Part shown: positions 43,810 to 52,146 of the stretch, in pieces | Position numbering within the stretch: the first letter of the stretch is position 1 | Layout of the letters: the number at the start of each line of letters is the position of its first letter | Origin: JADHUC01 sp964623055 | GTDB taxonomy: Bacteria > Planctomycetota > Planctomycetia > Pirellulales > Pirellulaceae | Direction of reading: 5' to 3' | NCBI GenBank assembly: GCA_964623055.1 | Contig: CAZURK010000010.1 | Span: 49,971-113,970 of the forward strand | Length of the DNA: 64,000 nt | Notes under the pieces: model-generated | Database searches by the model: none | Seen by the model: the letters and a program-made list of their open reading frames with translations, nothing else | Told to the model about the DNA's origin: nothing | Program-made: the position numbers and the translations under genes

Positions 43810-46800
43810 CTACCAGTCAGACTTAGGCTCGGTCACTTGGCCTGGCAGCCAGTGGACGGTCAGGAAGACGAGGCCGTCGGCCAATTCGCGGCCATCGGCG
43901 GCACGGAGGCCCTTGAGTTCGAGGCGGTAGAGGCGGGGCGTCACGTGGGGATCGGTCACGAGAATCAGTGTCTTGCCGTCGTAGCCGAGCGTGAGCTTGC
44001 GGACAGCGACATCCTCGTGGGCGATTTCGGGCGATGCGTAGTCGCCCTTGTTCTCGTGCCACCAGCGGTGCACTTTCGGACAGACGTCCAATGTGACCGA
44101 GGCCGGGTCGACCTGGCCGGTCATCTCGATCACGAACCCATCGGCGGTGGGCCGCGCTTCCCAAATGGCGAAAGGCGGCGGGCCGACGTAGCTGACCTTG
44201 TAGATCCCGCTGCGTGCCCGGCCGCCGTACCAACCCTGGTCGCACATGAATGCCACGTACAGTGACCCGTCAGGTCCGAAACGGATCTCTGTGGGACCGG
44301 CGTCGGTGCCGGTGAAGAAGGGGTAGCAGGCACCCTGGCTCGCGGTGCCCAAGTCGTAGTCGGTCCAGCGAATTACCTGGTTGGTGTTGTAGTCGGCCGA
44401 GAAGCCCTGGCCGTGGAACGGGCCGAATGGCACACGCGACTCGGCGATGTCCATCCCGTTCAGCGATTTGCACCAGGGATACGGTGCCCGGACCACAGGC
44501 GCCTGGACCTTGCTCAGGTCGGGCTCCAGAAAGCCGTAGTGGGCCCCTTCCTTGACCAAGTGAATACCGTTGGTGTAATTGTAGTGCCCCTGGTTGATAT
44601 TGAAATACAGCCGCCCCTGACGGTCTTCGGCCCAGCCGAACTGGAATCGCGTGCCGGTGCCTACCTTCAGCGTGCGGCCGTCGGGAGTAATCTTCAGCAC
44701 GTCGCCGCGGAGGTAATAGCCCGGCGGCTTGCCATCGGGACGATAGATGAAGGGCGTGCTGTTGGCCCCGTAGATGTTCCCCGCCCGGTCCCGGACCAAC
44801 CCGAAGAAGAAGTCGTTCTGATGGGCCGAGCAGTCCCAGAGCGAACTCAATAGCTCGTAGGAATCGGCCACCTCGTCGCCGTTGGTGTCGTGGATGCGGT
44901 AGAGGGCGCCTGGGGACGTGACGTAGATCTGGCCGTCGTAGACACGCAGGTTGGTGACTTGCTGGAGCGTGCCGCCGAAGTAGCGATAGCTGTCCTCGAG
45001 ACCGTCGTCGTTGGTGTCGTCGGCGATGCGGAGCTGGCCGTCGTATCCACCCAACAGCAGCTTGCCGCGGTAGAAGTCGAGCGAGCAGACGAGGAACTCC
45101 TCTTCCAGCGGCAGACGTTCGACCTTGAAACCGGGCGGCACTCGCAACGGCAGCGACTGCCCGAGCCGTTCGACCTCCTCCGGGTAGCTGACGTAGTGCG
45201 GCTTCTCGGGATCCTGCAAAACGGAATGTTCCGCGGGGTTGGGCCAGAGCCGGGGCGGGCCTTCTTCGAGCGTTGTGCCGTCGGCCACCTCGGCTGTCTG
45301 CCAGACGAGCTTCACCGGGTGGCGTGGGCCCGGGTTGGCAGCCGTCACCGCCAAGCGGCCGGCGCCGGGTACGACGAACGAATCAAACCGCTTCTTGGGG
45401 TCCATCGGCAGGTCGTCGCTGAACGGCTGCTCGACCGGATACGTGATCGACTCCGGCGGGTGCGTCCATCGGGCCGATGTGTCGCCGGCCAGACGCGTCA
45501 CCCAGCGTCGGCCGGTGGCGGCCTTGGCGACGAGAGTGGGCTTCTCGGCAATCGTCGGCCCGTCGTCGTTTTGGGGTAAATCGTCCCACGGCGTATCGCC
45601 CAGGGTGACTTGCCCGTCGAAGCCGCCCAGCGAGCGTTGGACGATCACGTCGTAACCGTCAGGTACGCCGGAGATTTCGAGTGATCGCGTGAGACCATCG
45701 GCGGCGTCGCCGGCCGGGTTGGGCTCGACCAGCTCGACCACGCGGACCCAGCTCTCGGGCTCATGTGTGCCGGTCCGCTCGCCGGGCGCCCGCAGCCGAT
45801 ACTCGATCCGTACGGCTCGGCCCACCAGCGTCACCCGGTCGACGAACCCGAACCGCTGGCGCCAGAGCGCCGACCCGATCCAATCGCCAGTGGCCCGGTC
45901 ACGATAGAGGACCGGCGGAGCGCCGTCGTGGGTGGCCCAGATAGGCTCTCCGACTGTTTCCCACCAGTGCTGGGCGCCGTGTCGCCCGGCCTCGTTCAGG
46001 AATCCGCCCTTCCAGTGCCCCCGCCACGCAACGCGTTCGAAGTCGAACAGTACGGAGTTGCCGTTCTTGAACCCGAGCGCAATACCGCGTACGACTGGTG
46101 CGAACCCCTCGACGCGTCCCTGGACCACGGCGGGCCGCAGTCCGGCGACCTCGACGGCCGTGGTGCCCTCGGCCAGCGTCTTGCGGATCGACCTGTTGTC
46201 GGCGTGCTTGAGAAACTGCCAGACGGCCTCCTTCTGCACCAGCAGGTCTTCACCGGCGATCTCGGTGGCCGGAATGTTGAAGGCGGGCATCGGCGTGCTG
46301 GGAATGATCCGCGCCGGGTTCGACACCCAACGGTGAAACCAGTCACGGCCGACGCGGTGCGTAATCATCGTCAGGTCGGGGGCCGATGTCTCACTCGGCG
46401 ATGGTATGGAGCCGATGTAATGGCAATTGATACAACTGAAACCACTCGGGCTGAGCAAGGCCCCGGCCGTGGGCTCCAACGCGGCTGGCAGACCGTGTGG
46501 CCGCGCAGCCTTCAAACCTGGGATCGCGTCTGCTGAGGCCAAGTAATCGGCAATCGCCTCACGCTGCTCTTGCGAAATGGCGAAACGGGGCATTCGCACC
46601 TTCATCCACGGCCGCGGGCTCGGCGGGTCGCCGGCCAGGGTCTTCAGCAGCCAATCGTGACGTAGCCGGGCTCCCACGCCGCTGATCTCCGGCGGCGTTA
46701 AGGCCACTTGGTCCAGTGTTGCCTCTTCCTCCAGGCGGCGGCGGACCGCACGGCTCATCCCCTCGCCGCCCGTGCCATTGCGAACGTGACAGCGGAAACA

Positions 46801-49509
46801 CTGCAACGTGTCTCGTACTATCCGAGCGGTCCGCTCGCTTGCGGCAACGATCGTCGGGTTCATGGGCCGCCGAACGAGGAATTCAACTAGGGCCACGCGG
46901 TCCGCAAGCGGAAGGTTGAAATGTGGGGGCGAGCGTTCTCCTGACGTCGTTCCATTCACCGCGAGACAGCCGGACGCCAGGGAAGAATCCGGGTCCAACG
47001 GGGCCGCAAAATCAACCGGCAGTTTCACGCCCGGTAGGTCGTGACACGCCGCGCAGCCGTGCTGCTCGACGAGCTGTTTGCCCCGGGCGACGAGCTGAGC
47101 GTCCGGAGCGTCAGCCTTTTTCTTGGACGTCGGGGCTGGCGTCGATTTGTCTGCTCCACCAAACGTCGACAAGTATCCCGCCAATCGAGCAGCGTCGATC
47201 GGCCTGATAGCGAAATCGGGCATTCCGCCTTCTGGATGCAGGTCGGTCGGGGATGTGACGAATTGTCGCAGGCGGGCCTCGGGCCACTTCGCCCCGACGT
47301 CCGCAAGCGAGGGCGCCAAGCTGGGGTCGATGTCGTTTGGGGCCTCCGGCGCGTGGCAGGCGCCACAGCCCAGCTCGACAAAACGCTCCCGACCTCGAGC
47401 GACTTGCTTGTCGCGGTCGGCCCCGGAGAGAACATCAACGTCGGATGGAATCGGCGGGAGGGAGACGGGCGGCTGTGGCGGAACACCCCACCGTCCCGCC
47501 CCGCGCATCATGCCCGCGCGGTCGAACGGCTGCTGGGGCTCGCCTGGGAAAAAGCGAACGCGGCGGGCCTTGGTCAGTTCGGGCCAATGGGGCGTTGCCC
47601 CCTGCGACTTGTCGTCGTCGACCGTTCGAAGGTAAGCGGCGATCGCCGCGACGGTCTGCTTGGTGTCTTTCGCCGTCATGGAAATCTCGGGCATCGGAGT
47701 GCCGGGACGGAGAGCCTGCGGATCGGCTAGCCAGCGGTTGAGGTAGCCAGGTTTGATCTCGGCGGTCAGGCTCAAGGGCGGGCCCGGGCGACGATCGTTC
47801 AAGACGCCCGGTGTCGTATGACATCGGGCGCACCCGTACCGGTCAAACACGGCCCTGCCAGCGTCGTACAGCAACTCCATGGCGACCGGCCCTTCGTTGG
47901 CCGCGTCGTGAACCAGCCGGCAGGCGTTGATCACCTCGGGGGTGAAGTGATCGCTGTCCCAGACCAAGCGTACCGCAGCCCCTTCGTCGCCCGAATACTC
48001 GACGCGAATCGCGTGGTACCCGAGGTCGAGTTCGATCGTATCGGAGCTGCGTTCATCGAAGGGCGTCTCAGAAGGCTCGGCGAGGGTCTCTGACCCCGCC
48101 GTAACGACGACCGGAGGTCTCCGAGATGCAGTGGAGACCTTCGGTCGGCCCCTGTGGCTCGGTCGGGAGACCGGCCATCGCGCGGTGCCGTCGTCGTTGG
48201 AGGAGTGGACGAGTTGCTCGTCGACCCAAACACGCCCCTTTCCCGATCCGTCGAGCGAGAAGCGGTAGTGCCCGTCACGTTGGACGCGCACTTGGCCCTG
48301 CCACTGGACGGAAAAAGGACCAGGCGGTAGGCGGTCGTCGGGCATGCCGCCCGACCAATCGAGCGCGATCTCGGAGTCTACCCGTGTGCAAGCGGGTGAC
48401 CTTTCGGTTCCGGCGAAATACTGTGCGATCAATCCGGCGGCCATGCCCGATCGGGCGGACGCTTCCAGCCGATACCAGTCGAGATAGGCGGCGGCTACGT
48501 GTTCCGCGTCGGCCGACTCGTCGAACAGCGCTAGCCCGAAGCGGACGGAGACGGTCTTGCCCAGCACAAGCGAGAGCGGTTCGGTGGTGAGGCCAAGGGT
48601 GGCCGCCACCACAGTGTCAGTTGCTGGCGCGCCGGTCCGCCAAGTGGTAGGATGTCGCGGATTGGCGGGGGCGTCGAACAGGGCCACGGTCATAGGTCGG
48701 TCGCGACTGGGGTGAATCGTACAAGCGGTCCAGGCGGCCCGGCCGCCGTTGGTCTGGGCGACCCCTGCGCCGCCAGCGGCGTTGAAGTAGCCATCGTCGT
48801 CCGCCCGTCCGGTCAGCCGTGCGATCAGGCCATCGTGCGGTCCGCCGTCGAGTGTGAGCGTGTCGATGGCATCGTCGGCCGCCGTGAAGGTGGCCTGCCA
48901 GACAAGCATCTGCGGCTGGCCCGGCGAGGGAACGGGAACGGTCAGCGTGCGGTGTTCTTCAAGAAGATAGTCGCCGTCGGCCGACTCCCACAGGAGCCGC
49001 TCTTGGAGGATAGCTTTTTCGGTGCCACCAGTCGCGTCGATGCGGAGCGCCTCCCACGCTTCGTGGACCTGGCGGCCTGATTGGCCGGTCTCACCGGAAA
49101 AATCCGCCCCGTCGACGCGCCAGTCGAATGCCAGTTCGGCCAGCGCGGAGTTCCCGCCCGGGGAAGTCGCCGTCGACACATGGGGTCTGTTCGTCTTGCC
49201 GGCGTATCGGTAGCGGACCACCACGCGATCGCCTTGCTCTACAGTGACCTCCGAGTCGTCTCGAACGATCGTCAGTGTGTTCCCTTGGATTGCCTTTCGC
49301 GCTTCGCCAGCAATTATCGGCCCCACGAAGGTCAGCCCTAGGAGCGCGGCCACGCCACAAGCGCGAAACGCCAGCGAGGGACGCGTGCGGCGCCCGTGTC
49401 GTGGGGGAGACCTTCGGTCGGCAGTTTCGGCGGGGTCGGGAGACCCGCGCCGAACATTGCTGTCCCAAACACGCCCTGGTTGGCGATCATTCACTACATC
49501 CAAACACAT
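43810..49509 (-). CDS. Giant secreted PVC-type multi-haem protein with PA14 domain and propeller
   Basis: An 1899-residue protein. A hydrophobic segment CGVAALLGLTFVGPIIAG is an internal-looking signal peptide after ~50 residues, so the true start may be downstream of ATG 49509. A PmoA-like/DUF6807-type region comes first, then a PA14 domain (LDWSGGMPDDRLPPGPFSV to VRLVWDS, at about 47,950-48,360). Five CXXCH haem sites follow at 47818-47832, 47353-47367, 47041-47055, 46786-46800 and 46420-46434. The last ~900 residues contain a beta-propeller like that of sorbosone-dehydrogenase/PVC proteins (VDEPPGFKVERLPLEE-like, then a series of LLLGGYDGQLR blades). It should be an extracytoplasmic electron-transfer or sugar-oxidising protein. 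It overlaps the end of the LamG gene by 23 bases. Confidence 0.85.
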   Translation of the reverse strand: MCLDVVNDRQPGRVWDSNVRRGSPDPAETADRRSPPRHGRRTRPSLAFRACGVAALLGLTFVGPIIAGEARKAIQGNTLTIVRDDSEVTVEQGDRVVVRYRYAGKTNRPHVSTATSPGGNSALAELAFDWRVDGADFSGETGQSGRQVHEAWEALRIDATGGTEKAILQERLLWESADGDYLLEEHRTLTVPVPSPGQPQMLVWQATFTAADDAIDTLTLDGGPHDGLIARLTGRADDDGYFNAAGGAGVAQTNGGRAAWTACTIHPSRDRPMTVALFDAPANPRHPTTWRTGAPATDTVVAATLGLTTEPLSLVLGKTVSVRFGLALFDESADAEHVAAAYLDWYRLEASARSGMAAGLIAQYFAGTERSPACTRVDSEIALDWSGGMPDDRLPPGPFSVQWQGQVRVQRDGHYRFSLDGSGKGRVWVDEQLVHSSNDDGTARWPVSRPSHRGRPKVSTASRRPPVVVTAGSETLAEPSETPFDERSSDTIELDLGYHAIRVEYSGDEGAAVRLVWDSDHFTPEVINACRLVHDAANEGPVAMELLYDAGRAVFDRYGCARCHTTPGVLNDRRPGPPLSLTAEIKPGYLNRWLADPQALRPGTPMPEISMTAKDTKQTVAAIAAYLRTVDDDKSQGATPHWPELTKARRVRFFPGEPQQPFDRAGMMRGAGRWGVPPQPPVSLPPIPSDVDVLSGADRDKQVARGRERFVELGCGACHAPEAPNDIDPSLAPSLADVGAKWPEARLRQFVTSPTDLHPEGGMPDFAIRPIDAARLAGYLSTFGGADKSTPAPTSKKKADAPDAQLVARGKQLVEQHGCAACHDLPGVKLPVDFAAPLDPDSSLASGCLAVNGTTSGERSPPHFNLPLADRVALVEFLVRRPMNPTIVAASERTARIVRDTLQCFRCHVRNGTGGEGMSRAVRRRLEEEATLDQVALTPPEISGVGARLRHDWLLKTLAGDPPSPRPWMKVRMPRFAISQEQREAIADYLASADAIPGLKAARPHGLPAALEPTAGALLSPSGFSCINCHYIGSIPSPSETSAPDLTMITHRVGRDWFHRWVSNPARIIPSTPMPAFNIPATEIAGEDLLVQKEAVWQFLKHADNRSIRKTLAEGTTAVEVAGLRPAVVQGRVEGFAPVVRGIALGFKNGNSVLFDFERVAWRGHWKGGFLNEAGRHGAQHWWETVGEPIWATHDGAPPVLYRDRATGDWIGSALWRQRFGFVDRVTLVGRAVRIEYRLRAPGERTGTHEPESWVRVVELVEPNPAGDAADGLTRSLEISGVPDGYDVIVQRSLGGFDGQVTLGDTPWDDLPQNDDGPTIAEKPTLVAKAATGRRWVTRLAGDTSARWTHPPESITYPVEQPFSDDLPMDPKKRFDSFVVPGAGRLAVTAANPGPRHPVKLVWQTAEVADGTTLEEGPPRLWPNPAEHSVLQDPEKPHYVSYPEEVERLGQSLPLRVPPGFKVERLPLEEEFLVCSLDFYRGKLLLGGYDGQLRIADDTNDDGLEDSYRYFGGTLQQVTNLRVYDGQIYVTSPGALYRIHDTNGDEVADSYELLSSLWDCSAHQNDFFFGLVRDRAGNIYGANSTPFIYRPDGKPPGYYLRGDVLKITPDGRTLKVGTGTRFQFGWAEDRQGRLYFNINQGHYNYTNGIHLVKEGAHYGFLEPDLSKVQAPVVRAPYPWCKSLNGMDIAESRVPFGPFHGQGFSADYNTNQVIRWTDYDLGTASQGACYPFFTGTDAGPTEIRFGPDGSLYVAFMCDQGWYGGRARSGIYKVSYVGPPPFAIWEARPTADGFVIEMTGQVDPASVTLDVCPKVHRWWHENKGDYASPEIAHEDVAVRKLTLGYDGKTLILVTDPHVTPRLYRLELKGLRAADGRELADGLVFLTVHWLPGQVTEPKSDW
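48133..48172. repeat. REP-like inverted repeat copy inside the PA14 domain
   Basis: GGAGACCTTCGGTCGGC at 48133-48149 and GGTCGGGAGACC at 48161-48172 recur at 49406-49445. GGTCTCTGACCCCGCC at 48086-48101 is a related half-site. The element lies in frame between two conserved strands of the PA14 domain and encodes an Arg/Pro/Ser-rich insertion not expected in that family. Confidence 0.7.
49406..49445. repeat. Second copy of the REP-like repeat
   Basis: GGAGACCTTCGGTCGGC (49406-49422) plus GGTCGGGAGACC (49434-49445), the same two blocks as at 48133-48172 with a spacer of similar length. It lies within the N-terminal extension before the signal peptide of the giant protein. Confidence 0.7.
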
Positions 49510-50923
49510 AATGCTCGTAAACCTCGGTGGCGGAAAGAGCGCGATCGTAGACGGCCGCTTCGTCGATCGCGCCGGGGAAGAACTCGCCCCGGCCGCCAGC
49601 TGACCCGATGAACAATGGGTCGGTGTTCGACGAGATCGCGACTCGGCCCAACTTCCGATAACTCTCTTGGATTCCGTCAACGTAGATCCTCAGGTACTCG
49701 CCGTCGTAGGTGCCGGCCATGTGATGCCAACGGCCATCGTCGATGTTGGTGGTGCCGTTGTCGGAGTGAGACCAACCGTTGTCGGCGTGAATCCAGAACC
49801 GGGCCTTGCGTTGACTATCGGAGGCGGAATTATCGCCGATCCAGCCCGTGCCGAAAGCGAAGACCTGTTCCTTCCTGAGCGCGGCGGCCACACCATGGAA
49901 GCCGTCGGGCGGCTCGATCCAGCGGACCCATGCCTCGACGCTGATCGCCTTGGCTCCGTCAAGCGGATCGAGATCGCCGACATGGATGCTATCGTCCACG
50001 CCGTCAGTGGCAGCGGCTCGGCCATCAGGTACTGACACGCCCGCAGGGTGGCCCAGCACAACGCCCCCCAGACACCTGCCGGTGCAGCCGTTGCCAGAGA
50101 GATCCTCGACCGTGTCGCCTTTCGGCTCGTCCAGCGGCCAGTATCCAAGCGGTCCGTCGTCGAGGATGACTTGACGGAAAGTCCGCCTGACAAGTCCGAA
50201 CCGCGCTTTCGGCTGCTCGAAGTGCCGGCGAATCGTTTCGTCCGGTAATGCGACGTTCCAGACGGCCAACTCGTCGATCGCGCCGTGGTAGCGGGAGTCC
50301 CCGTCGGGGCCGCTGGCCGAGTCGCCGACGCCGAGCGGCTCGGTAGTCGTATCCGCGATCGTTCCATCGTACGGCGATTCGGCGACGACGCGTCCATCGA
50401 GGAACACCGCCAGCCGCTTGCGTTGGGCATCGGCCACGGCGGCGACGTGCTGCCACTTGCCTTCGACCACGGCGCCGCCCTCGGCGTGCGGCTCCTGCCC
50501 ATCAGCCTGCTTGTGGTGGAGGCTGCCCCGCCGGTCTCTGACGCCAAAGTGGTATCCCTTCTCGCCACCCCAATGAAGCACCAGCCGCTGCAAAGGACTG
50601 GCCATTTCGCCCGGTCTGATCCAGGCTTCGACCGTATAGCTGGGGCCGAGCTTGACATCCGCCGAGAAGCTGGCCGTCAGGTACGTCCGATCAAGCCGGA
50701 TCGCCCGCCCCACAATCCCTGGCACGTACTGGGCGGGCCCGTTGAGATGCCTGAGGTTGTCTTCGGACGCACCGGCGTTGGCTGAATAGAGCCAAGCGCT
50801 ATCGGCCGTGTTGTCGTCGAAGCTCCAATAGGAGACCAGTCCGTCCGACGGAGTTTCGGCTTGCGCCAACGGCGAAGTGAGTGCGGCGGACAGCGTGAGG
50901 AGCATTACGAGACGGCGTCGCAT
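49487..50923 (-). CDS. Secreted protein with two LamG/concanavalin-like domains
   Basis: A 478-residue protein with a signal peptide (MRRRLVMLLTLSAALTSPLAQA). It has two LamG-like jelly-roll domains at about 25-235 and 250-475, each with the recurring YWSFDD/WPLDE start, YTVEAWIRPG or SVEAWVRWIE and GAIDELAVW / GAIDEAAVYDRAL end. Such domains bind carbohydrates. ATG 50923 follows a TTG that would add one residue. It is upstream of the giant haem protein, overlapping its start, so both are probably co-expressed and exported to the envelope for polysaccharide binding and oxidation. Confidence 0.9.
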   Translation of the reverse strand: MRRRLVMLLTLSAALTSPLAQAETPSDGLVSYWSFDDNTADSAWLYSANAGASEDNLRHLNGPAQYVPGIVGRAIRLDRTYLTASFSADVKLGPSYTVEAWIRPGEMASPLQRLVLHWGGEKGYHFGVRDRRGSLHHKQADGQEPHAEGGAVVEGKWQHVAAVADAQRKRLAVFLDGRVVAESPYDGTIADTTTEPLGVGDSASGPDGDSRYHGAIDELAVWNVALPDETIRRHFEQPKARFGLVRRTFRQVILDDGPLGYWPLDEPKGDTVEDLSGNGCTGRCLGGVVLGHPAGVSVPDGRAAATDGVDDSIHVGDLDPLDGAKAISVEAWVRWIEPPDGFHGVAAALRKEQVFAFGTGWIGDNSASDSQRKARFWIHADNGWSHSDNGTTNIDDGRWHHMAGTYDGEYLRIYVDGIQESYRKLGRVAISSNTDPLFIGSAGGRGEFFPGAIDEAAVYDRALSATEVYEHYVFGCSE

Positions 50924-51130
50924 CAAACCAGGCTACTCCTCGCTGCTCCTCGATACTGCTTGGTTCCCACGGAGAGCGTGTGAACGAGATGGGGCCGGTT
51001 GGGCCAATGGTGCCAGTATAGACGGATGGACGATCCCTCGCAAACCTCAGTCTGGGAGTCGAGAAGTGGTCCAAAGAGATTTGGGTGAACAGTTGGCAGT
51101 GGATTCCCCCCAGGATGAACAAGCCAATGC

Positions 51131-51715
51131 TCAGTGGGAGTAGTAGCTGAAGTAGAACGATACACTCCGCGACAGCGTGAGCACGCCAAAGATGGCCATG
51201 TAGACGACCACGCGGATTGCGGTGACTCCCAAGGCAAAGACCGGGTAGCCGTGGGTGAGCCCGTAGCCTCCGAAAACAAGAAGAGCGACTATCGTAATTC
51301 CAAGCACGATCACGATGAGTATACGAACCCAGCCGATGCCCAAGTACAGCGCTGTGACGACGACCAGTGTCACCGGTAATGTCGCCAGTTCGAATACGGG
51401 AAAGAAGCACCCTTCCACCAGGATCCAGCCTAGCAGTCCGAGGACAACGGCCAGCAGATGCTCTGCGGCCAGTACAGCGGCGCAGAATAGCGTCACGTAT
51501 TTCCCTCGATCGATCAACATGGTAGTGCGAGCCTCCTCGCTAGCTCGCTGCATGGAGGCTAATGCGTTAAAGTCCTGTCCACATTGTGGACAAACGTCCG
51601 ATGTCGAAAGACAATTCCGGTGAAGGAAGATCGAGCAGTCCGGACAGTATGCGCCGTCCGATTGTGAGGCGATTCGCAGCGTGCAAACGTGGCATTGCTG
51701 ATTGACGATCTGCAT
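51131..51715 (-). CDS. Membrane protein with N-terminal RING/PHD-like zinc finger
   Basis: A 194-residue protein. Residues 8-45 hold C8-x2-C11-x12-C24-x2-C27-x4-H32-x2-C35-x6-C42-x2-C45, a C4HC3 arrangement as in PHD/RING-variant fingers and prokaryotic RING-like domains. About four transmembrane helices follow (residues 72-185). The finger would face the cytoplasm if the N-terminus is inside. In eukaryotes C4HC3 plus membrane helices is the layout of MARCH-type E3 ligases. Bacterial RING-like fingers are known with ubiquitin-like systems but also without them. It is 14 kb from the conjugation operon, so a link is only a suggestion. A plain zinc-ribbon membrane protein is the alternative. Confidence 0.7.
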   Translation of the reverse strand: MQIVNQQCHVCTLRIASQSDGAYCPDCSIFLHRNCLSTSDVCPQCGQDFNALASMQRASEEARTTMLIDRGKYVTLFCAAVLAAEHLLAVVLGLLGWILVEGCFFPVFELATLPVTLVVVTALYLGIGWVRILIVIVLGITIVALLVFGGYGLTHGYPVFALGVTAIRVVVYMAIFGVLTLSRSVSFYFSYYSH

Positions 51716-52146
51716 ACACGTAACCCGTGGGCGTCAGAATATCAGCCGAAGATGCCGATCGAAAGAAGATACCAGGGAGCAGCAGCCATTTGCGTCTCTA
51801 GTCAAAGGGATCATGCCGTTCCTGCTAAGACGATATCGAACAGAAGTGAACACCCTCAGTGTAGCAGGATCAGAATGGTAGGAGAAGGAAACGCTGCTTG
51901 ACACGCAACTTCAGAGTGGTCCAATGACCGGATCAAGGGACCCCAAAGACAACTGGGAGCATAGCGGCGGCCGTCTCGACGGCACCTCGCTCCGCGTTTT
52001 GACGTTTGAGGCCTACTACCGCCATCTCCCGCTTTGTTAGTTGTTTGAGCGGTTGGGGGGCCAATTGACTTGCGGCATCGTGGCATTGGGCGTTCCAAGC
52101 CTCAATTGCTACTCTGCGGTAGCACGGTTCGGCCAGGAGACATGTC
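51716..52146 (+). other. Divergent intergenic region
   Basis: This 431-bp stretch between two divergent genes has no convincing gene. It ends with the CAGGAGA site of the SGNH gene and should hold promoters for both neighbours. I see no repeat in it. Confidence 0.5.
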
